Below are positions 54,701 through 62,537 of a stretch of 64,000 nucleotides of DNA, piece after piece. The notes under the pieces were generated by a model. The model was not told the DNA's origin. It worked only from the letters and a program-made list of their open reading frames with translations, and ran no database searches. How positions within the stretch are numbered: position 1 is the first letter of the stretch; each line of letters opens with the position of its first letter. Source of the stretch: Ascoidea asiatica (lineage: Eukaryota; Ascomycota; Saccharomycetes; Ascoideales; Ascoideaceae); contig BCKQ01000006.1 of the NCBI GenBank assembly GCA_001600695.1, forward strand, positions 500,327 through 564,326. Direction: 5' to 3'. The position numbers were made by a program, and so were the translations under genes.

Positions 54701-55311
54701 TTGCTAGACTATCCACTGCTTTCCAAGGTATGAGAAGAAAAGTTAATGCTAACATTATGAGTATGATTGATACAGTGGAAAAGAAAGAAAGTTCATTGAA
54801 AACTATGATGAAAACTATAAAAAAGGACAAGAAAAAAATTGAAAAAACTGTTCAGACATTAGATGAATATAAAAAAGAAACTCTTGAGAAAACTTGGAAC
54901 AAAGTTTCGGAAGATTTTGGTAACATTTTTGCCGACCTCCTTCCTGGGTCATTCGCAAAACTTGTAAAGCTACCAGGAAAAGATATTTCAGCAGGTCTTG
55001 AAGTTAAGGTGATGCTAGGAAAAGTTTGGAAGGAGAGTTTGGTTGAGTTATCTGGAGGACAAAGGTCATTGATTGCCCTTTCTTTGATATTGGCCCTCTT
55101 GCAATTTAAACCTGCACCTATGTACATTTTAGATGAAGTAGATGCTGCTTTAGATTTATCGCATACTCAGAATATTGGTCATCTAATCAAGACAAGATTC
55201 AAAGGATCTCAGTTTATTGTCGTTTCATTAAAAGAAGGTATGTTTACTAACGCAAACAAAGTTTTTAGAACTCGATTCCAGGACGGTACTTCTGTTGTCA
55301 GTGTAATGTAA
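51796..55311 (+). CDS. SMC2: Condensin subunit Smc2
   Basis: Core ATPase of condensin; with Smc4 it forms the ring that compacts mitotic chromosomes. 1,171 residues, the family's usual length. Walker A GLNGSGKS (32-39); the N-terminal head includes VRASSLQDLIYKRGQAGV and IMQGKITKVLNMKPSEILSL. Coiled coil at about 170-500, hinge at about 510-680 (GVAAQLFNLDES, CAGGRLYNIVVDNE, RKRVTIIPLNKI), second coiled coil at about 690-1000. C-terminal head: FGNIFADLLPGSFAKL, signature LSGGQRSLIALSL (about 1085), and Walker B MYILDEVDAALDLSHTQNI (from about 1108). I found no CTG codon in the whole gene although TTG, CTT and CTC occur. Near-complete similarity to the S. cerevisiae protein makes this the safest call in the window. 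Confidence 0.99.
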   Translation: MRVEELIIDGFKSYATRTVISGWDAQFNAITGLNGSGKSNILDAICFVLGISSMSSVRASSLQDLIYKRGQAGVVKASVTIVFDNSDINKSPIGYDSLAKISVTRQVIMGGTSKYLINGHRAQQQAVLQLFQSVQLNINNPNFLIMQGKITKVLNMKPSEILSLIEEAAGTKMYEDRRIKAAKTMAKKDTKLQEITSLLNEEIEPKLEQLRSQKRTFLEFQQTQTELDKLNRVVSAHDFINLNKNYKSYESHLEEQKDYLENLKKNIEKLSEEIENLNEDLINFKKKKESELKKDNTLQNLEKTENQLLKDIARLKTQLALKDENMNEEASKKREIGNQIIKTQNDLDSKSSTFKDLQNQHQIAKDKLDELKDQCTRKEELLSTLQTGVSSKGKAAESGYMGQLHESKIKLSDIDVLIEQKNLKSSNLQNFITNNKSKASNAQKIIEKISKEIEELKSTREKFKNHLNSLGFEPEKIHNLKQQENDLLRKIDNIANEADFLKRKVAYIEFTYSKPTPNFDARSIKGVAAQLFNLDESNFDSATALEVCAGGRLYNIVVDNEVTGSLLLERGQLRKRVTIIPLNKIAARTLDQRALQLAKEICPNKVELALNLIGYDEEVSKAMEFIFGTNLICQDADTAKKVTFHPQIRSRSITIQGDVYDPSGTLSGGSRKNTGSILLNIQKYNQLTAQLTEQKGILSKIQVELRKQNEISNQTKALQKDLSLTDHQLKLAENSLETNPSIQLLRKLEQYEKDILVISQEMEQNQTERATFLQEIRKIENDMKEFSSNKGSKLKELQEEIKQLKKKIPNLSQQLNDKFESFQNLEIETEQLKSDLNSLKEQVSEIDVGLEESQPGKVKIEQELQQLQKQANEVHNEFLQEKEKMMGINEEIQELESALNSKTKTLNSKKLECQKLNHEFEKIEQTTAALKKRVSELVEKNEWITDEKMVDQILKEYPNINIEECRNRVARLSTAFQGMRRKVNANIMSMIDTVEKKESSLKTMMKTIKKDKKKIEKTVQTLDEYKKETLEKTWNKVSEDFGNIFADLLPGSFAKLVKLPGKDISAGLEVKVMLGKVWKESLVELSGGQRSLIALSLILALLQFKPAPMYILDEVDAALDLSHTQNIGHLIKTRFKGSQFIVVSLKEGMFTNANKVFRTRFQDGTSVVSVM

Positions 55312-55424
55312 TATTAGTTTAATACTATAATACAATTATAATACCCAATTAAAGTTATCTAATATGAAAAATATATCAAAGAAATCTGAATCGAATTATT
55401 TTCTATAAGAGATGTACTAGCTTA

Positions 55425-58292
55425 TTAAGAACAAGAGTCAAGTTTCTCGAATTCCCTTTTCAACTCGGCCTTTATTGATTGCAATTTTGTAAAGCCATTA
55501 TTGCTATCAAAGTCCTCTTTGTCATAATCATCATCGACTTGCAAACGATGCATTATATAAGAAAAAATATCAATTCTCTCTATCATGTTATTCAAAATTT
55601 CATTGAATTTGATCTTCTGCACTTTAGCATTTCTCAATTCTTTTTCTTGTTTTATTCTCAATTTATACTGTAACTTGCTTTTTATGTTCAAATCACTTGG
55701 AATCTCATAAATTGAAAGCAACGGAGGTGCCTGAATATCCTTTCCCTCATATAACAGTTTATATATATGCTTAACAAACGTAATAAGTTCAGCTTCATTG
55801 GCACTTATTTCAAAAACGCTTCTCAAATAAAAAAAAAGTTTGCTAAATGGAACTTGTAGAATTGAACAGCATTTCTTTAATATATGGTTCAATTGATCAT
55901 AAGATAAATTGTCGATCTTGAAAAACTCATATTTATCGGAATATTTTTTAAGTAGGTCCCTTTCAATTTGAGAGATTCTTTTCTTTTGTTCTTTATCTTC
56001 CTCAAATTTTTTCGGGTTAAGTTTTATATCTGGTTGGTGTTGGTTATTATTTGACTTATTTTCTTCTATTGAGGCAAGATTACTTGGGAATTTACGAATC
56101 ATGTTTTGATTTATAATTCTAGATGCTAAATCCTTATTTTCCTTTTTTAGATTGGAAATTATGTATTCTTTGTCACGTAAAACATCCTTATATTTTTTTT
56201 CTCTTTGAATTAGACATTCTTTAAGATAATTTATTTGATTGATTAAATCCCTTTCTTTTTTCAAATTCTTGTTTTCTTGAATTTTAGGAGAATCTTTAAG
56301 CAATATATTATTCCCATGGTCTTCTGTTACTTTGTGTTTTAATACAGGATTTTGGGAGGAATTTTCAAAATCATCGTTAACATGTTTCTTGTTTTTTGAA
56401 TTCAGGTCCATTTTATCAGAGATGATATTGTTTAACTTATCATTTAAATTACTATTAGGCTTATTATTGACAATTTGATTGAATTTTTTATTAACTTTTT
56501 CATTAGATTTGTTTTTTGTATCAACATGAAAATGATTCTCATTAAATTCATTATCAGAATTTATTTGGAAATTAGAGTGATGATGATTATCAGATTCGAA
56601 GTTTAAATGATTGACAAGCTCATTGTCTAGACCGTCTTCAAGATCTGAATCAGATTCGTTAACAAATCCTTTATTAGACATATTATTTAAGTTTACTGAA
56701 TCAGTTGAAGAATCATTCACAGTAATCAAATAAGGAGTACTGCTTTCAAGAACTGTTGATTTTTCTGGAGAAATTTTAGATGAGAGTTTTTTGGCTTTTG
56801 GTATTTTATTCGTATTTTCTTTGTGATCCTTATTTTTCGAGAAAGAGTTTTGGCTATTCTTACTGTTTGCTAATGAATTTCTTTGAGACAGTTGACCTGT
56901 TCTATTGATTGAAGATGAAGGTGGTGATGGAGAGGGTGGATCATCGCTATATTCATTGTCATCTTCCAAATTGATCCTTCTATTGACTTCCTGCTCAGCT
57001 AACTGTTTTATATATTCTTCGGAGTTTATTGAAGGAAAATGGTAACTTTGAGGAGTCAGTGAGTTATTTTTGTTTAAACCATTCATTTCTTTCAAATTTG
57101 CTTCCTTTAATTTTGCACTAAATACTTTATTTACAACATTTTTGAAAGCCTCGCTAGTTGATAAAAGTCTCACAAACTCTTCTTCTGTAATAGATGTCTT
57201 ATCTGTCCTAATATCATTGTCATTAATAGAAACTGTGTTTTCTGGTGACGATTCCTTTGAAGATGGATTTATTGACTTTGATTTTGGTTTTTCTCGTTGG
57301 TTAATTTTATTAGGATTTTCATCAAAATCTCTAGATATTGTTTGGTTGAATGGAGTTGTGAAAATTTGCTGTTCTTCAAAATTTTTTGGATTTTCATTAG
57401 CTTCTTTGATTGACTTCTTTGAACCTTGATTTGTTGAATTTTTATACAAAAAAGGTTTATTATAATTATTACTAGTATTTTTGATATTCGAAATATCATT
57501 AGTGATTGAAGAAGGTGAGGAAGTTTTTGCTTTGGTTTTCTCCGAATTGAATGATTTCGGTTTTGAATTTTGAATATTATTCCAATTCAATTGTCTAGAT
57601 TGAGAAGTTTTAGAAGTAAGATTGTTTATAATATCAGCAGAGCTGGTTTTATCTGAGGTATTTAAAGTTTTGAAAGTGGAATTTGAATTTTTTGTTGAAG
57701 GATTGCTTAACTTTATAGTAGTTATATCAATATTAGGATCATTTAAATCATTTGAATTGAAGCTTTTTGGATTGATCAGATCAGTCAAATTTATAATTTT
57801 TGAATTTTGAATATTTTTAATAGTATTCTCATGAGTTAATTTCGATACTCCTGAAGAATCTAATCTTTGATGTCCTAATTTGTTTTTTATTTTTGATTCA
57901 TTCTTTTCCTTTGGATTCGAATCATTTCTGGGCTCATAAATATCTTTGGAAATGATGTCATTAATGTGAAAATCATCTTCAGATGTCTGTTCAGGAGTGA
58001 AAGGTGTTAAAGGTTCTTCATTATCTTGGTTGTTCTCCTTCAATTGGCTTTGATCGAACCAATTGTCCAATAATTTAGCACCCTCTTGAAGAAAAGATTC
58101 ATGATTTAATGCAGAAACCGAATTTCTAGAAGCCATGTAAGTTTCTGGTTCTGAATTATCATATTCTGATATATTTTTGTAAGAGTCTGAAATATTTGGA
58201 TCAGTCACATCAGAATCAGGATAAGCATCTTTAGTATGAGTTGAAAAATTTGAAATGCTGTGATTTGGAAAATTCCTAGTTTTCCTGGACAT
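55425..58292 (-). CDS. Coiled-coil protein with an unrecognised conserved-looking C-terminal domain
   Basis: 955 residues. The first two thirds are Asn/Ser/Lys-rich, with short charged motifs (EEPLTPFTPEQTSEDDFH near 92-109, a plausible CDK/PLK target; TSITEEEFVRLLSTSEAFKN near 370). A short coiled coil (NQINYLKECLIQREKKYKDV, about 668-700) follows. Residues of about 767-930 are compact and lack Asn runs: YEFFKIDNLSYDQLNHILKK, LQVPFSKLFFYLRSVFEIS, PLLSIYEIPSDLNIKSKLQY. That end looks like a folded, functional module. Spindle-pole or cytoskeletal scaffold proteins have this design, but I cannot name a family. The 3' end is 113 bp from the SMC2 stop (convergent). The promoter is shared with SFH1. 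Confidence 0.75.
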   Translation of the reverse strand: MSRKTRNFPNHSISNFSTHTKDAYPDSDVTDPNISDSYKNISEYDNSEPETYMASRNSVSALNHESFLQEGAKLLDNWFDQSQLKENNQDNEEPLTPFTPEQTSEDDFHINDIISKDIYEPRNDSNPKEKNESKIKNKLGHQRLDSSGVSKLTHENTIKNIQNSKIINLTDLINPKSFNSNDLNDPNIDITTIKLSNPSTKNSNSTFKTLNTSDKTSSADIINNLTSKTSQSRQLNWNNIQNSKPKSFNSEKTKAKTSSPSSITNDISNIKNTSNNYNKPFLYKNSTNQGSKKSIKEANENPKNFEEQQIFTTPFNQTISRDFDENPNKINQREKPKSKSINPSSKESSPENTVSINDNDIRTDKTSITEEEFVRLLSTSEAFKNVVNKVFSAKLKEANLKEMNGLNKNNSLTPQSYHFPSINSEEYIKQLAEQEVNRRINLEDDNEYSDDPPSPSPPSSSINRTGQLSQRNSLANSKNSQNSFSKNKDHKENTNKIPKAKKLSSKISPEKSTVLESSTPYLITVNDSSTDSVNLNNMSNKGFVNESDSDLEDGLDNELVNHLNFESDNHHHSNFQINSDNEFNENHFHVDTKNKSNEKVNKKFNQIVNNKPNSNLNDKLNNIISDKMDLNSKNKKHVNDDFENSSQNPVLKHKVTEDHGNNILLKDSPKIQENKNLKKERDLINQINYLKECLIQREKKYKDVLRDKEYIISNLKKENKDLASRIINQNMIRKFPSNLASIEENKSNNNQHQPDIKLNPKKFEEDKEQKKRISQIERDLLKKYSDKYEFFKIDNLSYDQLNHILKKCCSILQVPFSKLFFYLRSVFEISANEAELITFVKHIYKLLYEGKDIQAPPLLSIYEIPSDLNIKSKLQYKLRIKQEKELRNAKVQKIKFNEILNNMIERIDIFSYIMHRLQVDDDYDKEDFDSNNGFTKLQSIKAELKREFEKLDSCS

Positions 58293-58788
58293 AATTTAAT
58301 AGTTATTGTATAACTGGAGTTGTTTCCTTCAATTAAAAAAACTTTCTTTAACAAACAATAAAATTGTTTCGAATAAATTTCATATCTGACTTTTGATTAA
58401 GTAAAGATGCTCAGTTGATAAACATAAACAAGCAAAGCGTAAAAATCAATAATCACTTTCGCAGATGATTTATCCAGATTCTTATGAGATGAGTACCGCA
58501 AATATGGCGTCTTTTGATTGCCCTCGGTAAAAGTATCGAGTGCTAGTATTTAGCACATGACTATTACCGGTTTAGCATATTCCGCTTTGTATTTAAGCTA
58601 AAGTTAACAAAAATTCAGAAACTCGTCTTTTTCATATACAAATTGGAAAGAAATATAAACAAAAGTCAGAAGCATCAAGTCCCAGAAATTCAAACCAAAA
58701 TAATCAACATCTATTCAAAAAACAATCAGAAAATCATCAAATATCAATCGATAATACTTGAATTGAGCTGTACATACTTTTGATTCAA
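58293..58788. other. Divergent promoter, coiled-coil gene / SFH1
   Basis: 496 bp. Contains the shared 16-bp element (58496-58511) in a GC-richer stretch (58480-58600). The SFH1 frame opens at a TTG (58780) but the ATG at 58789 is taken. Confidence 0.6.
58496..58511 (+). promoter_or_regulatory. Shared 16-bp upstream element, copy 3 (SFH1)
   Basis: Sequence CCGCAAATATGGCGTC, 277 bp before the SFH1 ATG and 204 bp from the divergent gene's ATG. Counterparts at 3495 and 24846. Confidence 0.45.
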
Positions 58789-60117
58789 ATGTCTGATACA
58801 AACTTCGAGAAGCCTGCCTTTCCACAAGCTTTATCTACCTCCTTCTATTCTAGAATTGAAAAAGAAAACACTCCTCTATTCACACCAGCTCAACCAACAA
58901 GAAAGAGAAACACCAATATAATAAACTATGCCGAAGATGAATTATTTGATGAGCAATTAAATAATTCGGATTACAACCTAACATCAAACATATCTTCTTC
59001 ATTATCAAGAAAGAGAAATTCTAGATTATCTACTCCTGTTTTATCGGTTGATTTAAATAATACAACTCTGACTAATTTAGATAGTGATAATCTTGGTAAA
59101 AATTTAAATGATGGAAACCAAGCAATAACTGAGATTTCAAATAATACAACAAATGCAAATTTAAATAATAACTTTCAAAGTAGATTGGCACCGGTAGTAG
59201 ATCAATCTTTTGATTTTAGTTTTCTAGATAAAAAACAAAATAATCAAAATTTAAATCAAGAAGATATTTTAATTCCAATAAGGCTAAATTTTGAATATCA
59301 AAATAATAAAATACATGATTATTTTATGTGGAATTTAAAAGATCGTTCAATGGAAGATGAAACTGATAATAGTAATAGTAATAATAATAATAAAAGTAAT
59401 AATAATAATGATTTTTCACCCGAGTTATTTGCAGAAATTTTTTGTAGAGATTTAAATTTACCTTTAAATCCCTTCAAAACTACAATCTCAAATTCAATTA
59501 TTTCTCAAATTGAAGAATATAGAGAAAGTGCGTTAATTAATTTACCAAAAGATTTACAGGTTCATTTTATTATAAATTTATCTGTAAATTTAGATAATCA
59601 ATTATATTCCGATAAATTTGAATGGGATTTAATGGATATGAAATTTACTCCAGAAATGTTTGCAAAAAATATTGTTAGTGAACTAAAACTTAAAAGTGAA
59701 TTTATTCCTGCAATATCTCATTCATTGCATGAAACTTTATTGAAATTAAAAAAAGATGCCATTGAAGGTTATATACCTGAAATTAAAAACGGTTCTGCCT
59801 ATGGTTATGAAGCTGGAATACGATTCACAAATGACCCAAAAAATAATAAAAATAATAGTAATAACTCAAATAATAATGAAAACATTTTAGCTTTGAATTT
59901 AACTTTAAATTCCAATAATACTGTGGATGATTGGTATCCAACTATTGAAGTTTTATCACAATGGGAAATTGAAAAACGAGAAATTGAAAGGGAAAGAAAT
60001 TTGAGAAGATTAAAGAGAGATAATTTAAGATATGAAAATGAATCTAATAAAGGTTCTAGAAAAAGAATTAGAACAAGAAGATACGATGAACTTGAAGGTA
60101 CCTGGGTTAACATATAA
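58789..60117 (+). CDS. SFH1: RSC chromatin-remodelling subunit Sfh1 (SNF5 family)
   Basis: Essential SNF5/SMARCB1-type subunit of the RSC nucleosome remodeller. 442 residues (S. cerevisiae 426). The N-terminus has the family motifs PQALSTSFYSRI, LFTPAQPTRKR and INYAEDELFDEQ. The SNF5 domain has two repeats: RPT1 from about 161 (IPIRLNFEYQNNKIHDYFMW) and RPT2 from about 263 (HFIINLSVNLDNQLYSDKFE, SEFIPAISHSLHETLLKLKK). An Asn/Ser insert of about 17 residues (about 190-208) splits RPT1 before PELFAEIFCRDLNL. The C-terminal charged helix (QWEIEKREIERERNLRRLKR) is diagnostic of Sfh1. The SNF5-type alternative, Snf5 itself, is much longer and Gln-rich, so Sfh1 fits better. Confidence 0.95.
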   Translation: MSDTNFEKPAFPQALSTSFYSRIEKENTPLFTPAQPTRKRNTNIINYAEDELFDEQLNNSDYNLTSNISSSLSRKRNSRLSTPVLSVDLNNTTLTNLDSDNLGKNLNDGNQAITEISNNTTNANLNNNFQSRLAPVVDQSFDFSFLDKKQNNQNLNQEDILIPIRLNFEYQNNKIHDYFMWNLKDRSMEDETDNSNSNNNNKSNNNNDFSPELFAEIFCRDLNLPLNPFKTTISNSIISQIEEYRESALINLPKDLQVHFIINLSVNLDNQLYSDKFEWDLMDMKFTPEMFAKNIVSELKLKSEFIPAISHSLHETLLKLKKDAIEGYIPEIKNGSAYGYEAGIRFTNDPKNNKNNSNNSNNNENILALNLTLNSNNTVDDWYPTIEVLSQWEIEKREIERERNLRRLKRDNLRYENESNKGSRKRIRTRRYDELEGTWVNI

Positions 60118-60278
60118 AACAATATCTCTGAACAGTACTTTAATCTGGTTTATAATTTATTCTTATAATTTGTATAATATCATATAATATAAAAAAGTAA
60201 TGTAATAATATTGTTAATTTCAACATGATATTTTTATTATCTATAATTTTCTCTATATTCTATGAAAGATGATTTAAT

Positions 60279-61769
60279 TTAAGCATTATTATTATCAAGA
60301 TGTAATTCTTCAAATTCAATATCTGAAGTATTTTCATTATAATTATCTGATATATTCTCAGGACTTGAATAATTTACTTTTGATTGATTAAATCTAAAAT
60401 AATTATACCAAATTATATCAATTAATGAGATTACTAAACCAATTGAATTTATGAAATTCAATGAATCACCAAATACAATTACAGAAGCAATAATTGTTAA
60501 TAATTCTTTAAAAATTCCTGCAATTGATAAAGTGACAACATGAGATCTTTGCAATAAAGCAAATTCAAAAAAAGTCATAAAAAATGCTAAAATTCCTGGA
60601 ATAATTAAAAGAATTATTGTTAAGAGTATACCTTTTTCAGACCAAATATTATTGTGCATGAATGATTTGAAATCCTCTAAAATTAAACCAAAAAAAATCA
60701 AAAAAATACTTGTAACTGGAGCTAAATAAAATATAGTTGAGATTGGATTTGAAGTGAATTTATTTTTTTTCAATAATAATTGAGTAAAAGCCCATCTTAT
60801 ACCAGACATTATTGAAGAACCTAAAACTAAACAAAATCCAAGAATTTGTAAAGGAGTGAAAGAATTAAAAGAAGTACTATTGCCAATAGTTGTACTATCT
60901 TGATCAATTGGGATTTTATTTGAATCTTCACCACCTGCAACTAATAACATTATACCAAAACACATTACAGAAACTATTCCAGCAATTGTCCAAGAAGCTT
61001 TTTCAAGACCAAATAATATACCAAATAATAATACAAACATTAATGAAGAAGATTTTACCATTGTGTAAAAGGATAAAGTTATGAATTTTAAACTTGCATT
61101 TCCTGCACCTATATCTCCCGCAGATGCCAAGGCACAAGGTATTATTGAAATTAAATAAACTCTTGGTTCCATTAAAAGTTGTTTAAAATTGAAATTATTT
61201 ATATTGTTTATAGGTATATTATTACTCGGTATAATACCAATTTTATTATCATTTGGTCTTAAAGATGGAACTAAAAATAAAATTGTAGATGATAATAGAA
61301 ATAAAGTTAATTGATGTAAAGCAGTTATAGTTACAGGATATGGTAAATTTATATTCGGGTTACTAAACATCCATTTATTGTACATTGAAATTGAGATTGA
61401 AAAAACATACCAGCCTATGATACAAAAAATAGATTCAATTGTATTTTTTGTTTTTAAAAATTTGACAATTGATTTGAAACTTATGTTTTCATTTGTGATA
61501 TTATTGTTAGTATTATTATTAGTTCTTGAAATTGAATCAGATAATGATGATGGAGAAGTAGACTGAAATTTTAATTGAGACTGGGATTTTGATTGAGATT
61601 GTAGTTGAGACTGAGATTCGGATTCAGATAAAGACCGGGTTAATAAAGATTGTTCAGCTTCATTTAAATCATTTGAATCTTTCCTTGGTGTTATTTTCAA
61701 ATTTGATTTTGAATATGAATATGAATGTGCTCTTGAGTGAGTAGGTAAATTGTATTTTGAATTACTCAT
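60279..61769 (-). CDS. YMD8: Triose-phosphate/nucleotide-sugar transporter family protein, Ymd8/SLC35C2-like
   Basis: Ten-helix transporter of the TPT/DMT group in the Golgi or ER; substrate unknown, nucleotide sugar suspected. 496 residues. Cytosolic Ser/Gln-rich head (1 to about 115; SQSQLQSQSKSQSQ). The first helix (ESIFCIIGWYVFSISISMYN) is followed by KWMF, the usual YNKW motif. CALASAGDIGAGNASLKFIT and LSFYTMVKSSSLMFVLLFG (about 210-250) match human SLC35C2. IMSGIRWAFTQLLLKK and RSHVVTLSIAGIFKELLTII (about 405-425) complete the signature. The tail is acidic. S. cerevisiae Ymd8 is about 442 residues. Convergent with SFH1, 161 bp apart. Confidence 0.85.
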   Translation of the reverse strand: MSNSKYNLPTHSRAHSYSYSKSNLKITPRKDSNDLNEAEQSLLTRSLSESESQSQLQSQSKSQSQLKFQSTSPSSLSDSISRTNNNTNNNITNENISFKSIVKFLKTKNTIESIFCIIGWYVFSISISMYNKWMFSNPNINLPYPVTITALHQLTLFLLSSTILFLVPSLRPNDNKIGIIPSNNIPINNINNFNFKQLLMEPRVYLISIIPCALASAGDIGAGNASLKFITLSFYTMVKSSSLMFVLLFGILFGLEKASWTIAGIVSVMCFGIMLLVAGGEDSNKIPIDQDSTTIGNSTSFNSFTPLQILGFCLVLGSSIMSGIRWAFTQLLLKKNKFTSNPISTIFYLAPVTSIFLIFFGLILEDFKSFMHNNIWSEKGILLTIILLIIPGILAFFMTFFEFALLQRSHVVTLSIAGIFKELLTIIASVIVFGDSLNFINSIGLVISLIDIIWYNYFRFNQSKVNYSSPENISDNYNENTSDIEFEELHLDNNNA

Positions 61770-62537
61770 TATTGAAAAAGTTAAAGTAATTTTAGAAAAT
61801 GAAATACCAAATTATAATTTAAATTGATAAAAAAGTGAATGAAATAAAAGAAAATTATCACTATTGATATAACTTTAATAAATGATAAATTTAAAGGATA
61901 GAAAATAAATAAAAAATTGTAATATTTATTTTAAGAATTGAAATATTTATTTTTAAATTAAGCCCGGTACTGGAAGCAAAGAACAAAATAAACCACAGGA
62001 TGAAAATAAAAAGTTTATGAAATGTGTAAATATAAACAAATGGATTAAATTAAGAATAAACCCACATGAGAGTTTAATATTTCTGACTTGGAATGAAATA
62101 CTCTTGAATATTAAATATTAAATATTGTCTGATAGTGTCTTATTAATTAATAAATTGACTGATATAATAAATTGTAAAAATTCTAAAATTAATATAGAAA
62201 TATAGAAAACATAGAAAATAATAAAGATTGATTTATTGAAATATCCAGTGAAATAATATAAATTTCTGGCAACGTTAGCAAGAAGTGTTTTTTTGGTGAA
62301 TCAAGCATGGCGCAAGCGTGAAGAAAACTGCTGCGTATACGCAGGTTAATACTTGTTAATACTTGCTAATACAGCTAACAGTTTTAAATTTGGTACTTAA
62401 ATGATCACATGATTTTATGGTATTATTCATGTTATTTTGGGTAATTATTTACCCCGGATATATACTGGCAGTTATTCAAAAGTATTTTTTTTTATACAGA
62501 TAAATAGGTATCAGAGAGTATTTATTTTTTTACAAAA
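61770..62537. other. Gap between the YMD8-like promoter and the PTC5-like 3' end
   Basis: AT-rich, with a GC-richer patch (62270-62380) containing a 14-bp palindrome and 10-bp tandem repeats. ATCACATG (62404-62411), an E-box-like sequence, follows. No gene seen. Confidence 0.6.
62331..62375. repeat. 14-bp palindrome followed by 10-bp tandem repeats
   Basis: Perfect palindrome CTGCGTATACGCAG (62331-62344), then TTAATACTTG at 62346-62355 and 62356-62365 and a diverged third unit (62366-62375). Confidence 0.65.
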
